A stretch of DNA of 64,000 bases from Actinomycetes bacterium (GTDB lineage Bacteria > Actinomycetota > Acidimicrobiia > Acidimicrobiales > Acidimicrobiaceae). Under the pieces are notes generated by a model. That model saw only the letters and a program-made list of their open reading frames with translations, did not search any database and was not told the origin of the DNA. Both the position numbers and the translations under genes were made by a program. This document shows, piece by piece, positions 19,467 through 30,733 of this stretch. The DNA lies in contig JAJZFV010000047.1 of assembly GCA_021805205.1 (NCBI GenBank), positions 1 through 64,000 on the forward strand, given 5' to 3'. The first letter of the stretch is position 1, and each line of letters begins with the position of its first letter.

Positions 19467-22400
19467 CTAGACGTTTCTACGATAGACGCCACCGATTTCG
19501 AATAGGGCATCGGTGATCTGGCCCAAGCTCGCAACTCGCGTTGCCTTCATCAATTCCGCAAAGATATTGCCGTCCTCAAGGGCAACTCGTCGTAGTGACT
19601 CAAGTGCTCGTTCGGCCTCGCCGCGGTGAAGTTCCTTGAAGGCGTTAACTCGGTTGATTTGACCCATCTTTTCATCTTCGGTTGCCCTTGCGAGCTTTAC
19701 CTCTTGGATCACGTTCTCGTTGTCCGTCTCTGACCTAAAGGTATTTACACCGATTATGGGAAGTTCGCCAGAGTGCTTGCGCTCTTCGTAGTACATCGAA
19801 TCGTCCTGGATCTTGCTGCGCTGGTATCCCATCTCCATCGCTCCAAGTACGCCTCCTCGCTCGTTGATGCGCTCCAGCTCCGTAAGTACCGCCTCTTCGA
19901 CGAGGTCAGTCAGCTCCTCGATTACAAAGCTTCCTTGGAGCGAGTTCTCATTCATGGTCATACCCCACTCGCGGTTTATGATCATCTGAATCGCTAGTGC
20001 GCGACGCACAGACTCATCCGTAGGCGTAGTTATAGCCTCGTCATAGGCGTTGGTATGAAGGGAGTTGGCGTTGTCGTAGATCGCACAGAGTGCTTGAAGG
20101 GTAGTCCTGATGTCATTAAATGAGATCTCCTGTGCGTGAAGTGAACGCCCGGAGGTCTGGATGTGGTACTTGAGGCGTTGCGACCTTTCGTTTCCGCCAT
20201 AGATATCCCTTATAGCTATCGACCAGATCCTTCTAGCGACACGTCCAATCACGTTGTACTCGGGATCCATTCCATTAGAGAAGAAGAATGAAAGGTTCGG
20301 GGCGAAGTCGTCGATCTTCATTCCTCTCGCAAGATAAGCCTCCACATAGGTAAATGCGTTCGAGAGGGTAAATGCCAATTGGGTAATTGGATTAGCACCA
20401 GCCTCTGCGATGTGATAGCCCGAGATCGAAACCGAGTAGAAGTTTCGTACGTTCTTCTCGACGAAGTACTCTTGAATGTCCCCCATGACCTTCAGGGAAA
20501 ATTCGGTGGAGAAGATACAGGTATTTTGCCCCTGATCCTCTTTCAAGATATCGGCCTGTACCGTTCCGCGGACGGTACTTAGTACCTCTTTTGAGACCGA
20601 CTGCATCTCTTCATCGGTGGGGTGTCGACCATTTTCCGCCTCGAACTTTTCCAATCTTTGATCGATGGCGGTGTTGAAGAACATCGCCAAGATCGTTGGT
20701 GCGGGGCCATTTATAGTCATCGAGACAGAGGTCTTGGGGTCGCATAGGTCAAAGCCGGAGTACAAAACCTTCATGTCATCGAGTGTTGCGATCGAGACTC
20801 CAGATGTTCCGATCTTGCCATAGATATCGGGGCGAAGATCGGGATCTCTGCCATAAAGGGTAACTGAGTCAAATGCGGTTGAGAGGCGAGTGGCTGGTTG
20901 TCCCTCGGCTAACAGGTGGAAGCGACGATTGGTACGGTATGGGTCACCCTCTCCTGCAAACATTCTGGTGGGGTCTTCATTTCTCCTTCGAAATGGAAAG
21001 ACCCCAGCCGTAAATGGAAAGTGACCGGGAAGGTTCTCTCGTCGTACGAAGGAGTAGATGTCACCTTTGGCTACGTAGTGAGGAAAGCTGATCGAGGGAA
21101 TCTCGTTACCAGAAAGTGATACCTTGTTGTAGTCTTCACTGCGAAACTTATCTAATATTGCCGCCTTTGTTTTTTCGTATTGCTCGATTAGAGCTAATTC
21201 GTCGGAGGTGACCTTTTTGGTCAGCTCTTCGATTCGATTGGCGAGGATCGGAGCCGTCTCGGGCTCTAACTCAGCCGCCTTTGTTAGGGCGTCGAGCGAC
21301 GCTATCAGCCTTGCATTCTCATCCGTCTTGGCGTGATAACGCCGAACCGTAGTTGAGACATCGAGGAGGTAGCGAAGACGATCGTTCGGGATAATTTGTC
21401 GTTCCGCAGTTGAGTGGCGCACTTGCTTTCGTGGTAGAAGGCCGCCACCGAGGTCGCTGCGGCGCTTTTCGATCATCGATGCGATGTAACTATATAGGGC
21501 AGTCATACCGTCGTCGTTGAAGCGTGAAGCTATGGTTCCAAAGACGGGCGCATCCTTAGGTGAAAGGCCGGGCTTGAAGTGCTCTCGTACCCACTGTCGA
21601 GCGACTAAACGAAGGGCATCTTCGCCCCCTCTTCGATCGAATTTATTTATGGCGATGACGTCGGCGTAGTCGATCATGTCGATTTTTTCGAGCTGGCTGG
21701 CGGCGCCAAATTCAGGAGTCATTACGTAGAGGGATAGGTCGGAGACGTTGGTAATTGCGGTATCTCCTTGACCAATGCCTGGTGTCTCAACAATGATCAC
21801 GTCAAAGGCGGCGCCCTTTAGTACCTTTAGGACGTTTTTGGTGTAGTCAGGGATCTCACTTGCCGCTCCGCGGGTAGCTAGTGATCTAAAGAAGATGTTG
21901 GGTGAGTTAATGGCGTTCATTCGAATTCGGTCTCCAAGGAGCGCCCCTCCGCCGCGGCGCCGAGTGGGATCGATAGCAAGGACCGCTATCGATATCTTGT
22001 CTCCGTGGTCGATCCGAAATCGTCTTACCAACTCGTCGGTGAGTGAAGATTTACCAGCACCTCCGGTACCGGTGATTCCAAGCACTACGCTCTGGGGCTG
22101 ATTTGCGATACGCCCCTCTAACTCGGCTATGTACTCCTCGGTAAATTTTCCATCTTCGATGTTTGTTATGGCTCGAGCGATTGCGCCTTTATCTCGAAAC
22201 GAGATGGCGTGGAGCTCTTCGGGGGTGATAGTGGGCATGGGATGGTCCACCTCTTCGATGAGCATATTGATCATCTTTACTAGACCATACTTTTGCCCAT
22301 CTTCTGGGGAGAAGATCTTGGAGACTCCATAGGCCTGTAACTCCGCGATCTCACGTGGAACAATTACACCGCCACCGCCACCAAAAACCTTGATATCAGC

Positions 22401-22673
22401 CTTCTCTTCGCGTAGACGGTCGACCAAGAATTTGAAGTACTCGACGTGGCCACCTTGGTATGAACTAAGCGCGATGCCGTGGGCGTCCTCTTCAATAGCA
22501 GCCTCAACGATCTCTTCCACGGATCGGTTGTGACCTAAATGAATTACTTCAGCGCCCTGGGCCATGAGCAGGCGTCTCATTATGTTGATCGAGGCGTCGT
22601 GGCCGTCGAAGAGAGATGCCGCAGTAATGAAACGCACTGGCCCCTTGGGGCGATAAAGGTCATCGTTATTCAT
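19467..22673 (-). CDS. icmF: Fused isobutyryl-CoA mutase (B12-binding, MeaB-like GTPase, mutase domains)
   Basis: B12-binding [31 protein letters not shown]-loop [14 protein letters not shown]; mutase region [26 protein letters not shown]. Start at internal M (MNNDDLYRP). Confidence 0.92.
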   Translation of the reverse strand: MNNDDLYRPKGPVRFITAASLFDGHDASINIMRRLLMAQGAEVIHLGHNRSVEEIVEAAIEEDAHGIALSSYQGGHVEYFKFLVDRLREEKADIKVFGGGGGVIVPREIAELQAYGVSKIFSPEDGQKYGLVKMINMLIEEVDHPMPTITPEELHAISFRDKGAIARAITNIEDGKFTEEYIAELEGRIANQPQSVVLGITGTGGAGKSSLTDELVRRFRIDHGDKISIAVLAIDPTRRRGGGALLGDRIRMNAINSPNIFFRSLATRGAASEIPDYTKNVLKVLKGAAFDVIIVETPGIGQGDTAITNVSDLSLYVMTPEFGAASQLEKIDMIDYADVIAINKFDRRGGEDALRLVARQWVREHFKPGLSPKDAPVFGTIASRFNDDGMTALYSYIASMIEKRRSDLGGGLLPRKQVRHSTAERQIIPNDRLRYLLDVSTTVRRYHAKTDENARLIASLDALTKAAELEPETAPILANRIEELTKKVTSDELALIEQYEKTKAAILDKFRSEDYNKVSLSGNEIPSISFPHYVAKGDIYSFVRRENLPGHFPFTAGVFPFRRRNEDPTRMFAGEGDPYRTNRRFHLLAEGQPATRLSTAFDSVTLYGRDPDLRPDIYGKIGTSGVSIATLDDMKVLYSGFDLCDPKTSVSMTINGPAPTILAMFFNTAIDQRLEKFEAENGRHPTDEEMQSVSKEVLSTVRGTVQADILKEDQGQNTCIFSTEFSLKVMGDIQEYFVEKNVRNFYSVSISGYHIAEAGANPITQLAFTLSNAFTYVEAYLARGMKIDDFAPNLSFFFSNGMDPEYNVIGRVARRIWSIAIRDIYGGNERSQRLKYHIQTSGRSLHAQEISFNDIRTTLQALCAIYDNANSLHTNAYDEAITTPTDESVRRALAIQMIINREWGMTMNENSLQGSFVIEELTDLVEEAVLTELERINERGGVLGAMEMGYQRSKIQDDSMYYEERKHSGELPIIGVNTFRSETDNENVIQEVKLARATEDEKMGQINRVNAFKELHRGEAERALESLRRVALEDGNIFAELMKATRVASLGQITDALFEIGGVYRRNV

Positions 22674-22769
22674 AGGATATAAAATAGTCGGAAGTCCTAC
22701 TAATTTCAAGAGATTTTATTTAAATGTCACAACTGAGGACTTCTATCGCTAGCTGGATGTGGGGTGGAG

Positions 22770-23606
22770 CTAATCGAAGCTTTGAGCTTGCCTCTGTTGG
22801 CTTTGAGCTTGCGGCCAATTCCCAGTCCCCTCCTCCAGCTCTTCTACTAGGTGTGTGAGCTGAGCTTTCAGGCGAATAAGTGCACTTGAAGTGCGTGCTC
22901 CCCACCAAAAAAGGTCTTTACCGTCCACAAATTCAACCTTGGGAGCAACCTGCGTTAACTCCGGTAGCTGGCGTTTAGTGAACTTATATGGTTCACTTGG
23001 CGCCAAGACGACGTCTACTCTGCTCTTGAAGTCGTCAAGGTCAACCTTCGAGTACTCGCTGATTCCACCGATGACCTCAACTCCAATTCGTCTAAGCAGA
23101 TCACCAGCATAAGTATGAGAATTTATGACCATATAAGGGTTTCTCCATATTGGAACCAACGCCCGAATCGGCCGTTGAACCGCCCCGCTTGGGTCACACG
23201 GTGTTATCGGAAACTCTCTATTTGATAAGTACTTTGTGAGGTGAAGCCCTGTTATCTCTTTGCTTGGAACTGGAAGAGCCAAGTGAAATTTGAAATTTAG
23301 CTCTGAGAAGTCCCGATCAAGATCGTCGATGGAGGCGATTGAGGTCGCAAATACGGTTAGACCCGATGCAATCAGGGCCTCGTAGTCCTCGAGCCGGTTT
23401 TCGTGCTTATCTAAAATCACGAGGTCGGGATCTATTTCTACGATCCTATCGATTGCAGGATCTTTGGTTCCGCCGATGATTGGGTAGCCATCGACCTCGC
23501 AGTAGCGGGTGACTCCGACTACATCTATCGACGATGCGAGGAGGGTTTCGGTCATAGATGGAACTAGAGAGACGACGCGCACCCAATAAACCATAACAAA
23601 GACCAA
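22770..23606 (-). CDS. Helical-backbone substrate-binding protein, BtuF/cobalamin-binding-like
   Basis: RVVSLVPSMTETLLASSIDVVGVTRYCE...GGTKDPAIDRIVEIDPDLVILDKHEN. Confidence 0.8.
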   Translation of the reverse strand: MVFVMVYWVRVVSLVPSMTETLLASSIDVVGVTRYCEVDGYPIIGGTKDPAIDRIVEIDPDLVILDKHENRLEDYEALIASGLTVFATSIASIDDLDRDFSELNFKFHLALPVPSKEITGLHLTKYLSNREFPITPCDPSGAVQRPIRALVPIWRNPYMVINSHTYAGDLLRRIGVEVIGGISEYSKVDLDDFKSRVDVVLAPSEPYKFTKRQLPELTQVAPKVEFVDGKDLFWWGARTSSALIRLKAQLTHLVEELEEGTGNWPQAQSQQRQAQSFD

Positions 23607-23925
23607 GGAGCTTTAAACCATCGAAGCAGTCAGTCTCAAAGTGACTGCTTTCTCTACAGCCTTCTTTCTGCGGCTTTATCAGGTGGAAGACTAGGGATTA
23701 GCTAGAAGGCGACTATGTAGGAGATCCTTTGAGGCAATGGTAACGATTGAGGTTGGCGCTACACGCTATCTAACTTTGCCACCATCTTCTTTGTATTGGG
23801 GTATTCACCTACGACTTTTGGAGTTGGCATTTGCAGAGGCGGTCTCATCGCATTGAGGTTTTTTTCAGTTATATACTTCGAGAAGTTTTCAAAAGTTGTT
23901 CTTGGGTGCTGGCGTTAGAAATAAA

Positions 23926-23945
23926 ATATACCCTCTAGGGTATAT
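23926..23945. promoter_or_regulatory. Putative CsoR/CstR-family operator
   Basis: Palindrome ATATACCC-TCTA-GGGTATAT about 50 bp upstream of a CsoR-family gene. Confidence 0.65.
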
Positions 23946-23995
23946 ATAAAGATATTTAAAAAAGTTTGATTACAAAGACGAGTATGGTGCGATAG

Positions 23996-24265
23996 ATGAT
24001 TGAGATACCTAAGGACGACGTCGATAAACTGGCGCTTCGGTTGCGACGAATAGCGGGTCAAATAAACGGAATTGAAAAGATGCTCCTCGAGGGAAGGGAG
24101 TGTGAGTCGGTCATAAACCAAATAGCTGCGGCCTCCAAAGCTCTCGATCAGGTCGGATTCAAGTTGGTTGCTGCGGGTCTTAGAAATTGCATGTCGAGCC
24201 AGAGCGGAGCGGATGCCGCAGATGACATTGCGCGTCTAGAAAAGTACTTTAGCCGCCTCTCCTAG
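23996..24265 (+). CDS. CsoR/CstR-like metal- or persulfide-sensing repressor (DUF156)
   Basis: LALRLRRIAGQINGIEKMLLEGRECESVINQIAAASKALDQVGFKLVAAGLRNCM. Confidence 0.88.
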   Translation: MIEIPKDDVDKLALRLRRIAGQINGIEKMLLEGRECESVINQIAAASKALDQVGFKLVAAGLRNCMSSQSGADAADDIARLEKYFSRLS

Positions 24266-24363
24266 TGTGACGGCTATCGTATTTCGAAGCTGGACTATGG
24301 CGACCGAAAGATCGAGGTTCGTCGGTTAGCTTAGGCAGAAACAAATTATCTCCTTTTGCCAAT

Positions 24364-24678
24364 CTAGAGAGCTTGAAGGGCCAGATGGAGCATATCTTTG
24401 GTCGGAAATCCCACCCTCTCGCCAGAGCTTTGATCTAGGTAAATCCTGCATGAGAGACCAAATTCAGACTCGCTAGAGGTGAATGGGTCGATCCCATTTA
24501 GAAGTACTGTGGGTGAGCCATGAAAGTCATTCTCTCGCCCCTCCTCTTCGGTAGCGATCAACTTCACCTCTACCTCAAGTTGGAATTGATCTGAGAGCTG
24601 GTCGATTAGGTCTAGTAGCGGCTCTAAATTTGGACAATCTACGGTGTGTAACACCTTGACATCTATCATCTCTGGCAT
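24364..24678 (-). CDS. Thioredoxin-fold-like / alkylmercury-lyase-like small protein
   Basis: VKVLHTVDCPNLEPLLDLIDQL...GSPTVLLNGIDPF...CRIYLDQSSGERVGFPTKDML; family call tentative. Confidence 0.45.
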   Translation of the reverse strand: MPEMIDVKVLHTVDCPNLEPLLDLIDQLSDQFQLEVEVKLIATEEEGRENDFHGSPTVLLNGIDPFTSSESEFGLSCRIYLDQSSGERVGFPTKDMLHLALQAL

Positions 24679-25082
24679 CCTCCACTAAGAGGATAAACCT
24701 TCCAGTTAACTGGAATGTCAAGGGCATTTTTGATAAATTTATTGTAACTATTGCAAACTCAAAAGGAATGGAAGCTGTGATCCACTTTTCGTGATCGAAA
24801 AGGAAGGCCGTTGACCGGGTTGGGGTTTGAGTTATGCCCGATGGCCCGGGCTTTGCGCAATAATTTCGGAAATCGGGGAAGAGTCGCGATGGAATTTGCC
24901 TGTGCTCGAATTCGCCAATGCACCGAGACGCCAGCGCATAACTAGGAGCAGATGGCGCTAGATGCTTCCTGTCGAAGCCTACGACTTTTGCGAATTTGCA
25001 ACTAGCGCCAGTTGACTCTTTGGAGGGGCAATTTGAAATATCAGCTTCGGCAAGGTCCGAAGCTGTATCTTTGACCCTGTCT

Positions 25083-25373
25083 TTAGATCTCAGTTACCTC
25101 GTAGATCGTTATTGACGGGGGAGCTGCAAAGAATGATCCAAGATTTGTCTTTCCCTCGCCAGCTCTCCAAGCGGAATATCGACCGTAGTGCTCCTTGGTC
25201 TCCCAGCTTTCGAGAAGTACAAAGTGTTGTTCGTCTTTGACGTCTTGAATCACATCGATCCCAAGGCAGCCGTCGAATTTTCTGGTGTCGACCAAAATTT
25301 GGCTCAGCGTCTCTTTGCCTTCGGAGGTAATTTCTGGGTTGAACTTGAAGTCGAATATTATTTTCGCGGTCAT
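25083..25373 (-). CDS. ABM-type monooxygenase-like protein
   Basis: Small alpha/beta fold with DTRKFDGCLGIDVIQDVKDEQHFVLLESWETKEHYGRYSAWR. Confidence 0.75.
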   Translation of the reverse strand: MTAKIIFDFKFNPEITSEGKETLSQILVDTRKFDGCLGIDVIQDVKDEQHFVLLESWETKEHYGRYSAWRAGEGKTNLGSFFAAPPSITIYEVTEI

Positions 25374-25704
25374 CTTTTTGATCTCCTAATCTTCGATTGA
25401 CGCTAGGTGTTTCGGAAGAAACTTAGTAGGAGAAGGCGCCTTACCTTTGCGGGTACGCAAAGTATCGTTCAGTTTCTTGGTGGTATTAGTTGAGATGAAG
25501 CAATAACCTAGCCAATTCGATCAGTGGCCCATAGATCTAGCGCTCTAATGTTGGTTCTGGATCAATCTTCCTTGAAGATAATTACAGAACCCCATTTCAT
25601 GCCTATGGCTTAAATGGCATAGTTGGCGTTTATTTAGGGTCTCTAAGTGCTATTATTCACCCTCGCGATCGCTTCTTTCCGTCAATGACGGTTAGACTGT
25701 CCTA

Positions 25705-26616
25705 ATGTCCAAAGTACGTCTCGTAAACGAGCTTGCCCCCTCCGTCGAGAGGTTGATGAACCGTCATTTAGAGACGACTAAGGAATGGTTTCCTCATGAG
25801 TTAGTTCCGTGGTCCAAGGGTCGAGACTTTACTCAAGATGACCCATGGAACCCCGATGAGGTGAATCTAACTCCGGGTGTGAAGAGTGCATTATTTGTCA
25901 ATCTATTGACAGAGGACAACCTCCCCTACTACTTCAATGCACTTGCAACTACCTTCGGAGAAGGGATATGGGGTGAGTGGGCTCGGCGCTGGACTGCCGA
26001 GGAGCACCGTCACTCCATCGTCATACGAGACTATTTGACTGTAACAAGACTTCTAGATCCAGTAGCCCTTGAGAGGGCCAGAATGAATCAAGTATCAGGT
26101 GGGGCAGTCCCAGAGCCGGTAAATCCAACCGAGACTTTGGTCTATGTCACCTTGCAAGAGCTTGCTACTAGAGTTTCGCACCGAAACACAGGAAAGTTGA
26201 TTGGCGATCCGGCGGGATATGCGATCATGGCAAGGGTGGGTGCTGATGAAAATCTACACCACCTCTTCTACCGAGATCTAACCACTGACGCGATTGCCCT
26301 TGATCCATCTGCGACGATGATCGCTATCGAAAAGCAGGTTCGTACCTTTGCCATGCCCGGCCTTGGCATCGACGACTTTGATACGCATGCCGCCCTAATT
26401 GCGAAAGAGGGGATCTATGACCTCCCCCTCCACTACGACGTTGTCCTTAACCCAGTTTTGATGCGACAGTGGAAGGTCGACAAGGTTGAGGGTTTGAGTG
26501 GTGAAGCCGAAGAGGCCCGCGAAAAGCTTATGAAGTTTTTAGGTAGATTGAAAAAAGCTGCGGCCCGGATTACCGACCGACGCGGTGAGGTCGCTAGCGT
26601 CGAGGAAAAGCTCTAG
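25705..26616 (+). CDS. Acyl-ACP desaturase (ferritin-like)
   Basis: WTAEEHRHSIVIRDYL and ADENLHHLFYRDL di-iron EExxH-like motifs; VPWSKGRDF. Confidence 0.88.
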   Translation: MSKVRLVNELAPSVERLMNRHLETTKEWFPHELVPWSKGRDFTQDDPWNPDEVNLTPGVKSALFVNLLTEDNLPYYFNALATTFGEGIWGEWARRWTAEEHRHSIVIRDYLTVTRLLDPVALERARMNQVSGGAVPEPVNPTETLVYVTLQELATRVSHRNTGKLIGDPAGYAIMARVGADENLHHLFYRDLTTDAIALDPSATMIAIEKQVRTFAMPGLGIDDFDTHAALIAKEGIYDLPLHYDVVLNPVLMRQWKVDKVEGLSGEAEEAREKLMKFLGRLKKAAARITDRRGEVASVEEKL

Positions 26617-27062
26617 TTCTACTCCAACAACCGGGTTTTTCTAGGCGCAACTCTTCCTAAGTTAACCTCGACGAGGCGATAGGTGGATAATTTCTTCTAC
26701 CTTGTCGCAAATATTCGCTAGCGGTAGCGTTTTGCCACTCTTTCAGGCTGATTGCGGCTTCAAACAAAGTGTCGGGGCCTCTGTCTGGTAGCTATGGCTT
26801 GAAGAGGTATCGCTCTATGTCGTTGCCCGAAACTATGTGGAGATATTTTGGGGCAGGGACATGAACTAACCTAGTTAGAGCACGATACTCTCCGTCGCAA
26901 TACCATAAGTAGGAGGAGCCGTAAATCCTGGTTTTATCTGTTGTTTCAGGAGCACAAATGCCCTGGCCCGTAAGGATTTATGGTGGTTGTTGGTTGGGGA
27001 GTTCCTTATAACAACCACCGATCGGTGACCTTTAGGTACGCCAATGAAAGCAACTGCAGCTG

Positions 27063-28748
27063 CTACATACGTCGGCCTCTCGAAGTTTCGAGAAAGTCGT
27101 TGTAGGTGGTGATCCCACCGTCGAGGTTTCGAGCCTTGATTCCGAGGCCATTTAAGAACATAGCTGCGTTGTGACCTCTCTGTCCGACTTTACAAAATAC
27201 GATCGGGTCACTACTTTCGATCTCCTCTAGTCGTTGGAGAATCTCGTCTAAAGGTATGTTTTTGGAACCTGGTATGGTGCCAGCTGCAAATTCTTCCGGC
27301 GTTCTAACGTCAATGAACTCCTTGCCCTCTTCGATCAGATCTTCGATCTGGCTAAAGTAGACAGCTTGGGCGCCGTGGCGGAGGCGATTTTCTCCGATAT
27401 ATCCGATCAAGTTGATCGGATCTTTGGCGGAACCAAATTGAGGGGCGTAGGCTAGCTCCAACTCCGCAAGTTCGTCTACCGCCATCCCATTACCTAGAGC
27501 GGTTGCCAAAACGTCGATCCTTTTGTCAACTCCGTCCCTACCTACGATTTGAGCTCCGAGCAGTTCGCCGGTGGGGCGATATAGAACCTTGATAGCCATC
27601 TCTCTGGCGCCAGGGTAGTAGGTGGCGTGAGAGTTTGGATGGCTGTGGATGGCTTCGTAGGCGATATTGCGGCTCGCAAGCTTTCTCTCGCTCCATCCGG
27701 TTGATGCGACGGTTACGCCAAATGCGGAGATGATTGCGGTACCGATGGCAACCTTCGCATCTGACTTGTGGCCAAGGACGATAACATCTGCGACCCGCCT
27801 TCCTTGGCGATTTGCGACATTGGCTAGTGGAATCAGTGAATCGCTCTCGTCGAAGAAGTCGCTCTTTTCAATCACGTCGCCGACGGCAAATATCGAAGGA
27901 TCACTGGTTCGAAGATCCTGGTCGACCACTATTCCGCCCAGAGCTCCGATCTCGAGCCCTGCTTCGGCGGCCAATTTGGCATTTGGTCGCACCCCGGCGC
28001 TTGCCACCACGATATCGAATGGCAAAGAGCTGCCATTCGATAGCTTTACTAATTTCATCCCATGGTCTATCTTCTCTACCGAGGTGGAGGTCAAGACCTC
28101 TACACCCAAGGCTCGAGCCGCCCTCTCAAGGGGAGCGACCATCTCGATGTCCAAGGGCGGAAGCAGGTGATCAGCCGTCTCGACGATAGCTACCTCTAGG
28201 TTGCGGTGGAGTAGATTCTCGGCTACTTCTAGGCCGATGAAGCCGCCGCCTATAACTACCGCGCGCTTGGTGGTGGGTAGGATGGCGGCCATCATACTCC
28301 TAGCGTCTTCTACGTTTCGAAGCGTGAGAGCCCCCTCTAGCCCCTCAATTGGTGGGCGCGCCGGCGATGCACCGGTCGATATTATCAGATAGTCGTAGGA
28401 CTCGAGTCTTACCTCGTCGGTTGTCTTAGTGCGATCGCGCACTGTGATTACTTTTGCCGCTCGGTCTATCTGTATCACTTCAGAACCGACATTTACTTGA
28501 ATGTTGAATCGAAGGCCAAGGGACTCCGGAGTCTGTAGGAGGATTCGATCTTCATCGGTTATTACTCCTCCCACGAGGTAGGCAAGTCCGCAGTTGGCAT
28601 ATGAGACGAATCCTGACTTTTCAAAGACGATGATGTCGGCGATGGGATTGAGTCGTCGTAGTCGCGTGGCTGCCGACATTCCACCGGCTACGCCTCCGAT
28701 AATTACGAATCGTTTCTTGTGGTTATTTACTGCAACGTTATGCGTCAT
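27063..28748 (-). CDS. FAD-dependent CoA-disulfide reductase/pyridine nucleotide-disulfide oxidoreductase with C-terminal rhodanese
   Basis: GGVAGGMSAATRLRRLNP, FEKSGFVSYANCGLAYLVGG; C-terminal FIDVRTPEEFAAGTIPGSKNIPLDE...FCKVGQRGHNAA. Confidence 0.9.
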   Translation of the reverse strand: MTHNVAVNNHKKRFVIIGGVAGGMSAATRLRRLNPIADIIVFEKSGFVSYANCGLAYLVGGVITDEDRILLQTPESLGLRFNIQVNVGSEVIQIDRAAKVITVRDRTKTTDEVRLESYDYLIISTGASPARPPIEGLEGALTLRNVEDARSMMAAILPTTKRAVVIGGGFIGLEVAENLLHRNLEVAIVETADHLLPPLDIEMVAPLERAARALGVEVLTSTSVEKIDHGMKLVKLSNGSSLPFDIVVASAGVRPNAKLAAEAGLEIGALGGIVVDQDLRTSDPSIFAVGDVIEKSDFFDESDSLIPLANVANRQGRRVADVIVLGHKSDAKVAIGTAIISAFGVTVASTGWSERKLASRNIAYEAIHSHPNSHATYYPGAREMAIKVLYRPTGELLGAQIVGRDGVDKRIDVLATALGNGMAVDELAELELAYAPQFGSAKDPINLIGYIGENRLRHGAQAVYFSQIEDLIEEGKEFIDVRTPEEFAAGTIPGSKNIPLDEILQRLEEIESSDPIVFCKVGQRGHNAAMFLNGLGIKARNLDGGITTYNDFLETSRGRRM

Positions 28749-28833
28749 CTTCTAAAGCTTTCTATTGATGAGGTATCTTTTAATGGTGAAATAATTTGCC
28801 TTAGCCCTAGCCACAACGCTGCTATACGGAGTT

Positions 28834-28868
28834 GTAAGGGCGATTAGAAGAGTTCTGATCGCCCTTAC
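28834..28868 (-). terminator. Hairpin downstream of the SQR-like gene
   Basis: GTAAGGGCGAT...ATCGCCCTTAC, 11 bp stem. Confidence 0.6.
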
Positions 28869-28873
28869 GACCA

Positions 28874-30109
28874 CTACGGTAACGAGACGTGGCCGTTCCT
28901 TACCTTCCAAATGAAGTACTTCTCAAAGGCCAACTTCATAGCGTGAGCCTGAGGGCCGGGAATCAGGGCTCCGTGCTTTCGCGGAGGTAGCATGTGATCG
29001 GCCAAGATTACCACTCCGTTGTTTCCAGCATCCAGGACACAGATAGCAGTCATATCTTTAAATGCCTCGGTAGCCGTTGGCTCTTCGCCCTTTATCTGGG
29101 AGGCGATATTCTTGGCTGCAACGTGAGCCATCCTCTCTGTCGGAAAGCCCGTCTTTGGTATTCCAACTGGAGTAGGAGTCTGCCACGGTGCATCTACCGC
29201 AGCGGCGATTCCAACGGCATAGACGTTGTCGTAGGCCTCGGTCTGATAGGTGTCCTTTACCTTTACGTACCCTTTGACGTCGCTGATTTCGCTAGTCTGC
29301 TTTACCACATCGGCGCCGATGAATGGAGGGACGATCATAGAGTAGGCAAAGTTGATCTTGGATCCATCATTGAGGTTGATACGCCCCTCTTCGACGCTGT
29401 CGATGGCTACGTTTACATGAGCGGTGATCGCCTCCTTCTTGAGGAAGGCTCCAAGCATGGTCTCTCCATGGGGTAGCCCTCCAATGCCAAAGTGACCAAG
29501 GAAGGGTTCGCTGGTGACGAAGTGGAGGTTAACCTTCTTCTTGATACCAGCCTTTCTAAGTTGGTGCGATACGTTAAAGAGGTACTCATAGGCTGCACCA
29601 AAGCACCCTGCACCTTGGCTCGCCCCAACTACTATGTCGCCGGGCTCCTCGAGGAACCTTCGCCATCCCTTCCCGGCCTCAATAGCGTCGCCCAAGGTCG
29701 TAATTGTATATGCGTTTCCCTCTGGCCCAAGGCCATCGGCTACCGAGAAGTCGTTGCGATAACCCGTGGCGATTACGAGGTAGTCGTATGTGAAGTTCCC
29801 AGCCGTGGTCTTTACGACTTGACTCTTTAGATCGAACTCGGTTGCGGTTGCGTGAACGAAGTGGACCCCATTGGCGTCAAAGGTCGGATCAAGGGCGAAG
29901 GTAACGTCACCAACCGACCTCTTGCCAAATGGGAGCCAAATTAGAGAAGGATTGAATATAAAACGATCTTCAGTAGCAACAACGGTGACATTAACGTCGT
30001 CACCAAGATCGTGTTTGATCGCAATTGCGCCAGTAAGGCCTCCGAAGTTTCCACCTACTACCACTACTTTTTTAGTTGCCATATCTTCCACCAACTCTCG
30101 CCGTAACAT
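28874..30109 (-). CDS. Sulfide:quinone oxidoreductase-like FAD protein
   Basis: VVVVGGNFGGLTGAIAIKHDLGDDVNVTVV...GASQGAGCFGAAYEYLFN...VYAVGIAAAVDAPWQTPTPVGIPKTGFPTERMAHVAAKNI. Confidence 0.88.
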   Translation of the reverse strand: MLRRELVEDMATKKVVVVGGNFGGLTGAIAIKHDLGDDVNVTVVATEDRFIFNPSLIWLPFGKRSVGDVTFALDPTFDANGVHFVHATATEFDLKSQVVKTTAGNFTYDYLVIATGYRNDFSVADGLGPEGNAYTITTLGDAIEAGKGWRRFLEEPGDIVVGASQGAGCFGAAYEYLFNVSHQLRKAGIKKKVNLHFVTSEPFLGHFGIGGLPHGETMLGAFLKKEAITAHVNVAIDSVEEGRINLNDGSKINFAYSMIVPPFIGADVVKQTSEISDVKGYVKVKDTYQTEAYDNVYAVGIAAAVDAPWQTPTPVGIPKTGFPTERMAHVAAKNIASQIKGEEPTATEAFKDMTAICVLDAGNNGVVILADHMLPPRKHGALIPGPQAHAMKLAFEKYFIWKVRNGHVSLP

Positions 30110-30213
30110 CGTTACATTAGTAAAACTAACTTACGATTTTGGAGATATTTAGGGGCGATGTTCCTCTTTTTTTAACGGAACGATTTTTGGAGATACGCCC
30201 CTGAATATCATAT

Positions 30214-30516
30214 TTAGGCAACTACCGCAAAGCCTGCATTTTGCCAGCCGCTAGTTCCACCAACAACGCTCGCGGCATCGATTCCAGCGCGGTGCAAGAT
30301 GGTAGCGCCTGTGATAGAGCGGGATCCGCTCTGACAGATTACGTATACCTCCCTCTGCTTGGGTATCTCATCGATTCGATTTTGCAAGACCGGTAGTGGT
30401 ATGTTCACGGCTCCGTGAACATGGCCTTGTGCATATTCGTGGGCCTCTCTGACGTCGATTATGAGGTCGCCTCTAATTTGAGCACCACGAACTTCTTCAA
30501 GGTCGGCTAAGCGCAT
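30214..30516 (-). CDS. Single-domain rhodanese sulfurtransferase
   Basis: IDVREAHEYAQGHVHGAVNIPL...VICQSGSRS with active-site Cys. Confidence 0.9.
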   Translation of the reverse strand: MRLADLEEVRGAQIRGDLIIDVREAHEYAQGHVHGAVNIPLPVLQNRIDEIPKQREVYVICQSGSRSITGATILHRAGIDAASVVGGTSGWQNAGFAVVA

Positions 30517-30573
30517 GTGTTATTCCTTTCGGATACGAGATTTACTTTTGTGCCGAGATCCGGCATTACTTAA

Positions 30574-30595
30574 AATATACCCTAGGGGGTATATT
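30574..30595. promoter_or_regulatory. Putative CsoR/CstR-family operator upstream of rhodanese/SQR genes
   Basis: AATATACCC-TAGG-GGGTATATT palindrome; same arms as the site at 23926. Confidence 0.65.
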
Positions 30596-30733
30596 ATTCC
30601 GACATTTGTCATTACATTATTACTTTTGTCATTTTTTGAGGTCAGATCCACCCCACTGAATTGATTTGCCTTCGGCAACAGCACCTCCAATGAAATAGCA
30701 TCGATAGGACAAACTTTTGAGGTAGGAGTTGTA

